Shown: one piece after another, positions 29,001 to 36,186 of the stretch
Layout: each line of letters begins with the position of its first letter
How positions within the stretch are numbered: the first letter of the stretch is position 1
Source of the DNA: an uncultured Acetatifactor sp.
GTDB lineage: Bacteria; Bacillota; Clostridia; Lachnospirales; Lachnospiraceae
Reading direction: 5' to 3'
DNA length: 64,000 nt
Assembly: GCA_947581865.1 (NCBI GenBank)
Contig: CANPWA010000003.1
Span: 124,001-188,000 of the forward strand
Program-made: the position numbers and the translations under genes
Notes under the pieces: model-generated
Databases searched by the model: none
What the model was told of the DNA's origin: nothing
What the model saw: the letters and a program-made list of their open reading frames with translations, nothing else

Positions 29001-29078
29001 ACGATCCAAGGGATCGGACAATACGGAGGAACCAAATCAGTGAAATTTACCATCCAGCAGAGGAAATTGCAGAAATAG
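23067..29078 (+). CDS. Giant BspA-like (DUF285) surface protein with Ig-like C terminus
   Basis: This 2003-residue protein has a signal peptide (KKKRKNAGRILGF start, then a hydrophobic core). A 14-residue acidic tandem repeat fills residues 50-105. Six large modules follow, starting near residues 112, 360, 613, 823, 1014 and 1175. Each opens with a GMxWxID-like beta hairpin, runs through DUF285 leucine-rich repeats (DMSxMFxGCSSLxxLDLSxF) and closes with a LPxPMYDExGxxY segment. From about 1353 on there are Ig-like repeats (YTGKALKPEVTVSY...GQDYTVSYKNN) like those of the 11112 protein. No LPXTG is seen. AAGGAGGG before ATG 23067 rules out the upstream ATG 23040. BspA proteins bind host or bacterial surfaces; this role is inferred. 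Confidence 0.85.
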   Translation: MKKKRKNAGRILGFLMSIALILQSTGLETLADSALPADTGSVYDTVSQGLPDVSGDSAGEETALPGVSGDNAGEETDLPGVSGDNAEEGTDLPGVSGDDAARDETTVSETYYGMNWTLDQNGALIVSGSYDEAGESSRCWSECADNIVTVKVTATGVQSMDNWFEECHRLESVDLSEFDASAVTSMCGLFLNCDALETVSFGDSFTTANVTDMSQMFCGCSSLKTLDLGKFDTASVTNMSFMFGSCSSLESLNVGNFDTAEVSYAEGMFAGCAKLSDLDLSSFDMTNVYEPSEIDVEMFEGCNPFRTLKTPRNLSEEMQVPLPWSMEDAAGEIYDFLPHSEQSLELFLHSSEENGEYGKTGGLTWQIDQDGNLFIEGAPQEGDRVYPAWLAYREKIRTAQISIPYVDANASCSLKGWFAGCSSLTSVQFTEDCNLYWISSTADMFRDCGSLTEVVLTGIDLNAVEDMSNMFRGCSSLISLDFSNTNFRELKDATGMFRDCTALTEIKFIHSDNTGWAQPEYMTEMFAGCGSLTGVDLSGFDVRYLRDAEGMFDGCDVLEWMDTPQNIDSMDAESGILLPRTLYDERGNAYDSLTDIVGGTIRLKAYEHVGTYRGMNWFLDKEGELTVSGIYSYYEADPGEGESNPNAAAPGWTEYAEEIRSAVVTATQVESFENWFNSLTRLESVDLSKTGRSTSDVNHLFAGCTSLKEVNFYAPDSGQTFWGYDVTDIGYMFAGCENLTGVDLGECDLSSVKNGEGFFEGCAALQEVDTPLYLGAEIALPHPMEDEYGNRYTFLPWELGYSVHLTATSPETWAPVIYSGTYYGMQWSIHENLLLEIDGTYIGQKAKGDQDWRTMANKLKVTSVLVTADGIEDARDWFNGMETLKSADLMGADFNDSSAGIRMDRMFAGCSSLEEVRFGISYIYKATMSGMFSGCSSLKVLDMGWLEFGVVSANSTMLQGCDSLEHFFTPKNFTAKGVALPYPMYDEDGVVYEQIPTRQAESIHLSKEPVPAVYCGMTWSVDLTTKLLTISGEYVDDGNAGQDLPPWNKIQYTSVKVTAENVNSTANWFQDATALKTADLSGFDTSQVTDMSNMFSGCTALASLDMSGCRLDSLTKAEGMLAGCGRLTLIQAPVGLTLEVPLVRPLYQEEVRYEALPENLQESVTLSAQMAGTFGGMTWQIDEAGTLTVSGTWSGAPAQEPGWLSDADFITEAKVSAVEVTDMKGWFAGCSSLTKAEIQEIRQVTDMSRMFEGCSSLTTVIFGSGNAALKNMNSMFAGCSALGSLDLSGFELQELEDAEEVFTGCVSLTMIKTPIGLHQEVALPTALYDADGTEYTCLPKEKGESVALALEQKKLSFEIGQIPDQTYTGKALKPEVTVSYGDVSLVKGQDYTVSYKNNTNAASADAQKAPTVTIKGKGSYNGSISQTFTIQPMELKLIGSEEEDDGGYDEEEGEYAPSPANTKISSMVYTYDGKKKNTAPSVTVNGKKLNKNSYTVIWGEEGAEETEGDFRDPGTYPVAIVGQGNYCGRIDVSLVILEEGQVPASKLSIASIPAQKYSDDGEVMPEPAVKYKNRTLELGVDYEFSYRDNDRVGKATLILIGLENTDPDGVYVYGTAEKTFSISGTSLKTVKFGYPYYNEDTDEEGVKASYTAYYTGEEIIPEYLLYTRIKNESYDPEYDDPADQWETVELEQDTDYTLTCINNINAGKATLKFTGIGRYTGTLTKTFTIKPLTLKAEEAEDRVNVEVLSGEAVPYSVGGSKPQVLVTVDDMELVNGRDYTVSYENNKAIADEEAQKAPTVKVKGKGNYSFTKKAAFCIVAKDLSEEDISVTAPDKFEGAKSFLSTPVVTDENGKKLKVNRDYQIEGYFAGDDELNAQSKLQAGTEVIVKIRGIGSYTGNTQAVYRVAARDISKVKATPAKLEYNGGTVEYTELMIESGMLTITYTDKKKKIEKEPLVYGTDYIITGYKNNTKRGTGVMTIQGIGQYGGTKSVKFTIQQRKLQK
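23214..23381 (+). repeat. Tandem repeat, four units of 42 bp
   Basis: Units start at 23214, 23256, 23298 and 23340 and encode LPGVSGDNAGEETD-like 14-mers. The two central units are nearly identical at DNA level, the outer ones diverged. It lies just after the signal peptide and could vary in copy number by slippage. Confidence 0.9.
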
Positions 29079-29166
29079 AGATTATTTTTCCCGGTCAGGT
29101 ATATTTTACCAGTCTTGTCCATATACTGATATAAAACATATCCGAAATGTTAAGGAGGAGAAGTAT

Positions 29167-29406
29167 ATGGCAAGAGGACAGCGAAAATCCATAGAGGAAA
29201 AGATCGAGGCAAAGCAGGAACTCATCAACGCTCTGCTCACGAGAGTGGAGTCGGAGAAACGGGAATTGTCGGAGCTGCTGGAGGAGAAAAGAAGAAAGGA
29301 GCTGGAGGTGGTCAGCGACATGATCGACGACTACGGGCTGGCTCCCGAGGAGGTGGCACAGGCGCTGCAGACCTTTCTGGACAATCGGCAGGAAGAAGCG
29401 TGCTGA
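29167..29406 (+). CDS. Small coiled-coil protein
   Basis: The 79-residue protein is almost wholly charged helix: residues 8-50 form a Glu/Lys/Arg/Leu coiled coil and a second helix (GLAPEEVAQALQTFL) follows. It is reminiscent of DUF4315-type small coiled-coil proteins of mobile elements, but no other mobile gene is near, so this is weak. AAGGAGGAG stands about 8 bases before the ATG. It follows the BspA-like gene after 88 bases. Function unknown. Confidence 0.7.
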   Translation: MARGQRKSIEEKIEAKQELINALLTRVESEKRELSELLEEKRRKELEVVSDMIDDYGLAPEEVAQALQTFLDNRQEEAC

Positions 29407-29422
29407 CGGGCTTCTCAAAGAG

Positions 29423-29473
29423 AAATACCCCGGAGGGGATGGTGTGATGTACACCGTTTCCGCCGGGGTATTT
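29423..29473. terminator. Bidirectional terminator
   Basis: AAATACCCCGG (29423-29433) pairs with CCGGGGTATTT (29463-29473), with an inner GGTGT/ACACC hairpin. It separates two convergent genes and gives a T-rich tail in both directions. Confidence 0.8.
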
Positions 29474-29495
29474 GTATGTCTTTCGCAGTTTCGGT

Positions 29496-32400
29496 TTATG
29501 CTTCTGACGCAGGATATTGTATGCCCTGCTGCAGATTCTTCTGTGCCGTGGACAGCATCAGCTTGATGCGGTTGAGCTGGTTTACTTCGCTGGCTCCGGG
29601 ATCGTAGTCGATCGCCACAATGTTGGAGGAAGGATATTTCTTCCTGAGGGCCTTGATGACGCCCTTGCCCACCACATGATTGGGGAGACAGCCAAAGGGC
29701 TGGGTACAGACGATGTTGGGCACATCATCGTGGATCAGCTCCACCATCTCTCCGGTGAGAAACCACCCTTCTCCGGTCTGATTGCCAATGGACACAATGG
29801 GTTTTGCAAACTCCACGATCTTGCGGATGGGAGTGGGCGGCACAAAATGTCTGCTCTTTTGAAATTCTTTTACTGCCGCGCCGCGCAGCAGATGCTCGAT
29901 GCCCCAGATACCCAGACGGCACAGACGCGCCGTTTTTTTGCTGGTACCTAAGTGTTCCGCTTTGTAGATCTGGTTATAGAAGCAGTAGAGCATGAAGTCC
30001 ATCAGATCCGGCACCACCGCCTCCGCGCCCTCGCTCTCCAGAAGCTCCACCAGATGATTGTTGCCCGCGGGGGAGAATTTCACTAAAATCTCGCCTACGA
30101 TCCCCACCCGGGGTTTTTGGATATCCAGAAGGGGAATGGCGTCAAACTCCCGGATCATCTGCCGGCACAGGCGGTTAAATCTGGTCAGCCGGATGTGTCT
30201 GGCGGACACAAAGTCCTGGGCGATCTTCAGCCATTTCTGGTGGACGGCTTCCACACTTCCCGGCGTCGCCTCGTAAGGCCGCATGCGGTAGACGCATCTC
30301 ATAAAGATGTCGCCGAACTGCGCGCCGATGGCGGCCCGCAGCAAAAGATCCGCGTTCAAATGGAAGCCGGGGTTGGTCTCAATGCCGCCCAGATTCAGGG
30401 AGATCACGGGAATCTGCCCCATACCTGCCTTCTGCAGCGCCCGGCGGATAAAGCCCACATAGTTGGTGGCGCGGCATCCGCCCCCGGTCTGGGTCATGAT
30501 GATGGCAGTCTTATCCAGGTCATATCTGCCGGAGTTCAGCGCCTCCATGATCTGCCCTACCACCAGAAGAGAAGGGTAGCAGGCATCGTTGTTCACATAT
30601 TTCAGCCCCATGTCGATGGAGCGTCTGTTGTCGTTGTCCAGCACCTCGAAATGGTATCCGCAGGCATTGAATGCGGGCTGCAGGATCTCGAAGTGGATGG
30701 GAGACATCTGGGGACAGAGGATGGTGTAGTTCTCACGCATTTCCTCGGTAAAGGGCACTTTGGTGATGGCGGAGGAGTGCAGCTGTCTTGGCTTGTTCGT
30801 CTGCTTCTGCATGCGCTCCCGTACCGCGATGGCGGAGAGGAGGGAGCGTATGCGGATCCTCGCCGCCCCCAGATTGTTCACCTCATCGATCTTTAGGCAG
30901 GTGTAGATCTTGCCGGAGCCTGTGAGAATGTCGTTCACCTGGTCGGTGGTGACCGCGTCCAGCCCGCAGCCGAAGGAGTTGAGCTGGATCAGATCCAGAT
31001 TGTCCACGGTCTTCACATAGCTCGCCGCGGCGTAGAGCCGGGAGTGGTACATCCACTGGTCGCTCACGATCAGCGGCCGCTCCGGGCAGCCCAGATGGGA
31101 GACAGAGTCCTCGGTGAGCACGGCGATGTCATAGGAGGTGATCAGCTCCGGGATGCCGTGGTTGATCTCCGGATCGATATGATAGGGGCGTCCGGCGAGC
31201 ACAATGCCTCGTTTGCCCGTTTTTTTCAGGTATTCCAGGGTTTCCTCGCCCTTCTTTTGCATGTCCTTTCGGGCCTGTTCCAGCTCTGCCCAGGCCTTTT
31301 GGCAGGCGTCGGCGATCTCTTTGGGGGGAAGCTCTGCAAATTCCTTTGTCAGAGCTTCCGTGACCGTGCCCGGATCCCGGAAGGACATAAAAGGATTGCG
31401 GAAGGTGATCTCTCCGGACGCGATCTCCTCCACATTGTTCTTGATGTTTTCGGAGTAGGAGGTGACGATGGGGCAGTTGTAGTGGTTGTTTGCCTCCTCG
31501 AACTCGTTGCGCTCATAAAACAGCGCAGGGTAGAAAATAAACTTCACGCCCTGCCGGATGAGCCAGGTCACATGACCGTGGGCGAGCTTGGCAGGATAGC
31601 ACTCGGACTCGCTGGGGATGGACTCGATGCCCAGCTCGTAGATCCTGCGGTTGGAGACGGGAGAGAGCACCACCCGGTAGCCCAGCTCGGTAAAAAAGGT
31701 GTGCCAGAAGGGATAGTTCTCGTACATGTTCAGCACTCTGGGAATCCCCACCGTTCCCCGGGGCGCCCTGTCCGCGTCCAGAGAGGGGTAGGAGAAGATC
31801 CGGTTCATCTTATACTCGAAGAGATTGGGAACATTTCCCGGATTCTTTTTGCCCCCGATGCCGCGCTCGCAGCGGTTGCCGGAGATGTACTGCCGCCCGC
31901 CGGAAAATTTGTTGATGGTGAGGCGGCAGCTGTTGGTACAGCCCTTGCACTTCGCCATGCTGGTCTCAAACTGTAAGGCACAGATCTTATCGTAGGAGAG
32001 CATGGTGGTCTCATACCCCTCCTCGTATTTGTCCCGGGCGATCAGCGCCGCGCCAAAGGCTCCCATGATACCCGCGATATCCGGGCGGATGGCCTGACAG
32101 CCCGCGATCTTTTCAAAGCTCCTCAGAACCGCGTCATTGTAAAAAGTTCCTCCCTGTACCACGATGTTGCGTCCCAGTGCGGAAGCGTCGGAGACCTTGA
32201 TCACCTTGAACAGGGCGTTTTTGATGACAGAGTAGGCAAGCCCCGCGGAGATGTCCGCCACGGATGCGCCCTCCTTCTGCGCCTGTTTTACCTTGGAATT
32301 CATAAACACGGTACAGCGGGTCCCCAGATCGATGGGATGCTCCGCAAAAAGCGCCGCCCGGGCAAAATCCTGCACACTGTAGTTTAAGGACTTTGCGAAA

Positions 32401-33773
32401 GTTTCGATAAAGGATCCGCAGCCGGAGGAGCATGCCTCGTTGAGCAGCACGCTGTCCACCGTATGATCTTTGATCTTGATACATTTCATGTCCTGTCCGC
32501 CGATGTCCAGGATGCAGTCCACGCTGGGATTGAAGAACGCCGCCGCGTTGTAGTGCGCCACCGTCTCCACCTCGCCGTCGTCCAGAAGAAAGGCGGCCTT
32601 CATCAGCGCTTCGCCGTATCCGGTGGAACAGGAGCGGACGATCTTTACACCCTCCGGAAGCTGCCTGTAGATTTCCTTTAAGGAGCGGATGGCGGTGTTT
32701 AAGGGGCTGCCGTCATTGTTGGAGTAGAAGGAGTAGAGCAGTTCGCCGTCTGCGCCCACCAGCGCGATCTTGGTGGTGGTGGAGCCTGCGTCAATGCCCA
32801 GAAAGGCGTTGCCCCGGTAGGAGGAAAGGTCGCCTGTGGCGACATGGTGTTTTTCGTGGCGCTCTTTAAATTCCGCGTAGGCATCCTCGTTTTCAAACAA
32901 AGGCTCCATGCGCTCCACTTCAAATTCCATTTTGATGTCGGAGGAGAGTTTGCCCACCATCTCCTCGATGGTATAGAATACCTCTTCCTTTGCGTTTAGG
33001 GCAGAGCCGATGGCGGCAAAGAGGTGGGAGTTGTCCGTGTCGATGATATGTTCCTCATCCAGCTTCAGGGTGCGGATGAAGGCTGCCCTGAGCTGATCCA
33101 GAAAGTGCAGGGGACCGCCCAGAAACGCCACATGCCCGCGGATGGGTTTGCCGCAGGCAAGCCCGGAGATGGTCTGGTTGACCACTGCCTGGAAGATGGA
33201 AGCGGCCAGATCCTCCTTGGTGGCTCCCTCGTTGATGAGGGGCTGGATATCCGTCTTGGCGAACACGCCGCAGCGCGCCGCAATGGTGTAAAGGGAGCGG
33301 TAATTTTTCGCATATTCGTTCAGCCCCGAGGCGTCCGTCTGGATGAGGGATGCCATCTGGTCGATAAAGGAACCCGTGCCGCCGGCGCAGATGCCGTTCA
33401 TGCGCTGTTCCACATTGCCGCCCTCAAAGTAGATGATCTTGGCGTCCTCGCCGCCCAATTCGATGGCGACATCGGTTCTGGGAGCCAGTTCCTTTAAGGA
33501 GGTGGCGACCGCGATGACCTCCTGGGTGAAAGGGCAGCCCAGATGGTTTGCCAGGGTCAGCCCGCCGGAGCCTGTGATCATGGGATGCAGGGTCAGATTC
33601 CCCAGTTTGGCATAGGCTTTTTGCAGCAGGGCAGAGAGCGTCTCCCGGATATTGGCGTAATGCCTCTCATAGTCGGAAAACAGAAGTTCATGGGCATCAT
33701 TTAATATTGCGATCTTAACGGTAGTAGAGCCGATGTCTATACCGAGGGCTGCATGGTTATGAGGGTAACTCAT
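29496..33773 (-). CDS. Giant CoA-activase / 2-hydroxyacyl-CoA dehydratase-like protein
   Basis: This 1425-residue protein has two BadF/BcrA-type ATPase domains in tandem. The first has [22 protein letters not shown] and [10 protein letters not shown]; the second has [24 protein letters not shown] and [11 protein letters not shown]. The Cys in each GTG/GCG loop probably ligates a shared [4Fe-4S] cluster. Two regions like the dehydratase subunits follow ([15 protein letters not shown], then [14 protein letters not shown] and [12 protein letters not shown]). Such fused proteins are common in clostridia, but their substrate is not settled. The start is at 33773 because AGGAAGG lies upstream and the GIDIGST motif follows at once. 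It is a single gene with its own promoter. Confidence 0.88.
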   Translation of the reverse strand: MSYPHNHAALGIDIGSTTVKIAILNDAHELLFSDYERHYANIRETLSALLQKAYAKLGNLTLHPMITGSGGLTLANHLGCPFTQEVIAVATSLKELAPRTDVAIELGGEDAKIIYFEGGNVEQRMNGICAGGTGSFIDQMASLIQTDASGLNEYAKNYRSLYTIAARCGVFAKTDIQPLINEGATKEDLAASIFQAVVNQTISGLACGKPIRGHVAFLGGPLHFLDQLRAAFIRTLKLDEEHIIDTDNSHLFAAIGSALNAKEEVFYTIEEMVGKLSSDIKMEFEVERMEPLFENEDAYAEFKERHEKHHVATGDLSSYRGNAFLGIDAGSTTTKIALVGADGELLYSFYSNNDGSPLNTAIRSLKEIYRQLPEGVKIVRSCSTGYGEALMKAAFLLDDGEVETVAHYNAAAFFNPSVDCILDIGGQDMKCIKIKDHTVDSVLLNEACSSGCGSFIETFAKSLNYSVQDFARAALFAEHPIDLGTRCTVFMNSKVKQAQKEGASVADISAGLAYSVIKNALFKVIKVSDASALGRNIVVQGGTFYNDAVLRSFEKIAGCQAIRPDIAGIMGAFGAALIARDKYEEGYETTMLSYDKICALQFETSMAKCKGCTNSCRLTINKFSGGRQYISGNRCERGIGGKKNPGNVPNLFEYKMNRIFSYPSLDADRAPRGTVGIPRVLNMYENYPFWHTFFTELGYRVVLSPVSNRRIYELGIESIPSESECYPAKLAHGHVTWLIRQGVKFIFYPALFYERNEFEEANNHYNCPIVTSYSENIKNNVEEIASGEITFRNPFMSFRDPGTVTEALTKEFAELPPKEIADACQKAWAELEQARKDMQKKGEETLEYLKKTGKRGIVLAGRPYHIDPEINHGIPELITSYDIAVLTEDSVSHLGCPERPLIVSDQWMYHSRLYAAASYVKTVDNLDLIQLNSFGCGLDAVTTDQVNDILTGSGKIYTCLKIDEVNNLGAARIRIRSLLSAIAVRERMQKQTNKPRQLHSSAITKVPFTEEMRENYTILCPQMSPIHFEILQPAFNACGYHFEVLDNDNRRSIDMGLKYVNNDACYPSLLVVGQIMEALNSGRYDLDKTAIIMTQTGGGCRATNYVGFIRRALQKAGMGQIPVISLNLGGIETNPGFHLNADLLLRAAIGAQFGDIFMRCVYRMRPYEATPGSVEAVHQKWLKIAQDFVSARHIRLTRFNRLCRQMIREFDAIPLLDIQKPRVGIVGEILVKFSPAGNNHLVELLESEGAEAVVPDLMDFMLYCFYNQIYKAEHLGTSKKTARLCRLGIWGIEHLLRGAAVKEFQKSRHFVPPTPIRKIVEFAKPIVSIGNQTGEGWFLTGEMVELIHDDVPNIVCTQPFGCLPNHVVGKGVIKALRKKYPSSNIVAIDYDPGASEVNQLNRIKLMLSTAQKNLQQGIQYPASEA

Positions 33774-33815
33774 TTCATCATCCTTCCTAAAAAACAAAAT
33801 ACGACATACTTTGTC

Positions 33816-33844
33816 ATTATACGCCAAAAACAGCCAAAATGCAA
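33816..33844 (-). promoter_or_regulatory. Predicted promoter of the CoA-activase gene
   Basis: On the - strand TTGCAT (33839-33844) and a perfect TATAAT (33816-33821) are separated by 17 bases, about 43 bases before the start codon. Confidence 0.65.
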
Positions 33845-33908
33845 TGAACAAAACCCCAAAATAAGTTGTAATATTTTTCTAAAAAATCGGAAAAAGAGGT
33901 TTGCTTTG

Positions 33909-33937
33909 TTTACTTATGGAAATTTACATGCTAAAAT
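33909..33937 (+). promoter_or_regulatory. Predicted promoter of the rhomboid-like operon
   Basis: TTTACT (33909-33914) and TAAAAT (33932-33937) are 17 bases apart, about 85 bases before the gene. It is back to back with the CoA-activase promoter. Confidence 0.45.
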
Positions 33938-34022
33938 AAATTTATATGTCTGCCGGCCGGTGGACGAAACAGTCAGGAAGCTGTTTCAAAAATTTATAGA
34001 AGATAAAGGATGTGCGACGGTT

Positions 34023-34934
34023 ATGAGACAAGGTAAGGGAATCAGTAATTTTGAGAGAAAATTTGGCAGATACGCCATCCCCAATCTCTCCTTGATCCTG
34101 GTGATGTGCTATGTGGCAGGCTATATCATCTCTCTTGTAAATCCGGATTTTCTGGGCTATCTGACACTGGATCCCTATCAGATCCTGCACGGGCAGGTCT
34201 GGAGGGTATTCACCTGGATCATCAGCCCGCCTTCGAGCTTAGATCTTTTTACGCTGATCATGTTGTTTTTTTACTACAGCATTGGAACCAGCCTGGAGCG
34301 CACCTGGGGAACTTACCACTACAATGTCTATATCTTAGGAGGTATGCTCATCACTGTCATCGCAAGTTTCCTTTGCATGGGCGTGTGCTTCCTTTTGTTT
34401 AAAGACTGGCTCCTTATCGGGGGTGCGGAGAGCTTTTTTGCCCAGGGCGCGTGGCTGTTCAGCACCTACTACATCAATATGTCGATCTTTCTGGCTTATG
34501 CCGTGACTTATCCGGAACAGTATGTCCTTTTGATGTTCGTGATACCTGTGAAGGTGAAATGGCTGGGGATCATCTATGGTGTGATGCTGGTCATCAACCT
34601 GCTGCAGACGATCATGACAGGGCTGATATATCCGCCCTATTGGTTTGGCGCGGTTGCGATCGCGGCATCTCTGCTCAATTTCTTTATTTTTTGGATGCGG
34701 GGGCGAAGATTATCCCATCTGCGCCCGAGACAGATACAGCGGAAAATGCAGTTTAAACATCAGGTGCAGGAAGGTGTGCGGCAATCCGGTATGGCGGGGC
34801 ACTGCTGTTGTATCTGCGGGAGAACGGACAAACAGTTTCCGGAACTGGAGTTTCGGTTTTGTTCCAAATGTGTTGGCAGCTGGGAGTATTGCCAGGATCA
34901 TTTATTCACCCATGAACATAAAACGGGAACATAA
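34023..34934 (+). CDS. Rhomboid-like membrane protein with C-terminal zinc ribbon
   Basis: The 303-residue protein has about six hydrophobic segments. HGQVWRVFTWI and LFFYYSIGTSLERTWGTYHYN match the L1-loop and second-helix region of rhomboid-type proteins. The catalytic GxSG motif expected two helices later is absent: the region reads FAQGAWLFSTYYINMS, so it is probably a pseudoprotease. After the last helix comes a basic linker and a Cys/His-rich tail (HCCCICGR, CSKCVGSWEYCQDHLFTH) that could bind zinc. The ATG at 34023 is the start I prefer; the frame is open upstream but through the promoter region. It precedes the sigma-like gene by about 54 bases. Confidence 0.7.
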   Translation: MRQGKGISNFERKFGRYAIPNLSLILVMCYVAGYIISLVNPDFLGYLTLDPYQILHGQVWRVFTWIISPPSSLDLFTLIMLFFYYSIGTSLERTWGTYHYNVYILGGMLITVIASFLCMGVCFLLFKDWLLIGGAESFFAQGAWLFSTYYINMSIFLAYAVTYPEQYVLLMFVIPVKVKWLGIIYGVMLVINLLQTIMTGLIYPPYWFGAVAIAASLLNFFIFWMRGRRLSHLRPRQIQRKMQFKHQVQEGVRQSGMAGHCCCICGRTDKQFPELEFRFCSKCVGSWEYCQDHLFTHEHKTGT

Positions 34935-34988
34935 GATCAAAATCCGGCATTTCCACGCATGGATGCCGGGGAAAGGGAGAGAAGGAAA

Positions 34989-35732
34989 ATGGCGCAGAAT
35001 CGGGAGGTCTTGTTTGCGCAGACTTTGGAGAAGGTGCGCGCCCTGGCAAAAGAGCAGGGTGGATGTGTCAGTAAGGAGCAGGTGACGGACGCGTTTGCGC
35101 CGCTCCGATTAGGCGGCGAACAGATGCAGATGGTATACGATTATCTGCAAAAGCATAAAGTGGGAATCGGGCAGCCGGTGGATCCGGACGATTATATGAC
35201 GGATGAGGAACGCGATTATCTTCAGGAGTATCTGGACGAGATCGCGGCTCTGGCCACTTATACGGATGCCCAGATAGAAGCGTATACGATCTCTGCCATG
35301 GCAGGAGATCCGGACGCCCAGAGCCGCCTGACGGAGATCTATCTGAAAAATGTGGCAGAGATTGCCAGACTCTATGTGGGACAGGGGGTTTTGCTGGAGG
35401 ATCTGATCGGAGAGGGAAATGTGGCGCTATCCTACGGAGTGCGGATGCTGGGGAGTCTGGAGAGCCCCTTTGAGGCTCCGGGAATGCTGACCAGACTGAT
35501 GATGGATGCCATGGAGAAGCATATCAATGAGACTGTGGAGAACGCTAAGACAGATCAAAAAGTCGTGGCGCGGGTAAACCGGGTGGATGAGCAGGCGAAG
35601 GCTCTTGCGGAGGAGCTGGGGCGCAAGGTGACGGTGGCAGAGCTTGCCGGCGAGACGGGGATGAGTGAGAGCCGTATCCGTGAGGCGATGCGCATGAGCG
35701 GCTTTCGTATGGAGGATCTGACAGATGGATAA
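34989..35732 (+). CDS. Divergent sigma-70-like protein without region 4
   Basis: This 247-residue protein begins with a region 1.1-like domain (VSKEQVTDAF, LQKHKVGIGQP). A region 2-like part follows (DAQSRLTEIYLKNVAEIARLYVGQGVLLEDLIGEGNVALS in split form: IARLYVGQGV, LLEDLIGEGN). A region 3-like part (VDEQAKALAEELGRKVT, AELAGETGMSESRIREAM) ends the protein. Region 4, which reads the -35 box, is absent, and region 2.4 is not well conserved, so normal promoter recognition is doubtful. GAAGGA precedes ATG 34989; ATG 34959 has no site. Its end overlaps the next gene by 8 bases. Related proteins occur in Lachnospiraceae, but their role is unknown to me. Confidence 0.65.
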   Translation: MAQNREVLFAQTLEKVRALAKEQGGCVSKEQVTDAFAPLRLGGEQMQMVYDYLQKHKVGIGQPVDPDDYMTDEERDYLQEYLDEIAALATYTDAQIEAYTISAMAGDPDAQSRLTEIYLKNVAEIARLYVGQGVLLEDLIGEGNVALSYGVRMLGSLESPFEAPGMLTRLMMDAMEKHINETVENAKTDQKVVARVNRVDEQAKALAEELGRKVTVAELAGETGMSESRIREAMRMSGFRMEDLTDG

Positions 35733-36144
35733 GTCGGTTTACGAGGATTACAAGTATTGTATGGTGGACATGACGAACTTGTATATCGGCAGTAAATATA
35801 CGATGGGAGAGCTTTTGGAGGATGAAAATGTATCGTTTAAATTTCGGCTGATCGTGGAACGCTATATCATGCCGGAGAGCGATCCGCTGGACACATTGGA
35901 GACCCATCTCTATTATCTGGAAGAGAAAAGCTTTGTGACAAAGATTTACAGGCAGCTGAAAGCCCGGGTGAAGGTCAATGTGATCCGCACCAGAAAGTGT
36001 CTGTCGGGGCAGAGAGTGAAGGAATATACCACAAAGATTCTTCCGGTGGAGGAGATCGCGAAAATGAGCCGGGAGGAGAAGGAAGCGGTGGGCATGGTGA
36101 TCCAGGAACTGGTCCTGAGCAAACTGGCGCTGATGGCTTTCTGA
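35725..36144 (+). CDS. Unknown protein coupled to the sigma-like gene
   Basis: I do not recognise this 139-residue protein. It is Tyr, Met and charge rich, mostly helical by eye, with no signal peptide or membrane span. The middle part (KIYRQLKARVKVNVIRTRKCLSG, in parts: YRQLKARVKV, IRTRKC) is strongly basic and could bind nucleic acid. Its ATG lies inside the end of the sigma-like gene in another frame (8-base overlap), so the two are translationally coupled and probably act together. The M16C gene follows after about 42 bases. Confidence 0.65.
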   Translation: MDKSVYEDYKYCMVDMTNLYIGSKYTMGELLEDENVSFKFRLIVERYIMPESDPLDTLETHLYYLEEKSFVTKIYRQLKARVKVNVIRTRKCLSGQRVKEYTTKILPVEEIAKMSREEKEAVGMVIQELVLSKLALMAF

Positions 36145-36186
36145 TATGCGGACCGGAACAATATGGATGGAGAGAGGAAACAGAGC

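Noticed and set aside
11112..29078. LPXTG sortase signal on the giant surface proteins
   Set aside because: The C termini end directly after an Ig-like repeat, without LPXTG, hydrophobic helix or basic tail.
29167..29406. Mobile-element origin of the small coiled-coil protein
   Set aside because: Likeness to DUF4315 proteins is weak and no conjugation or recombination gene is near.
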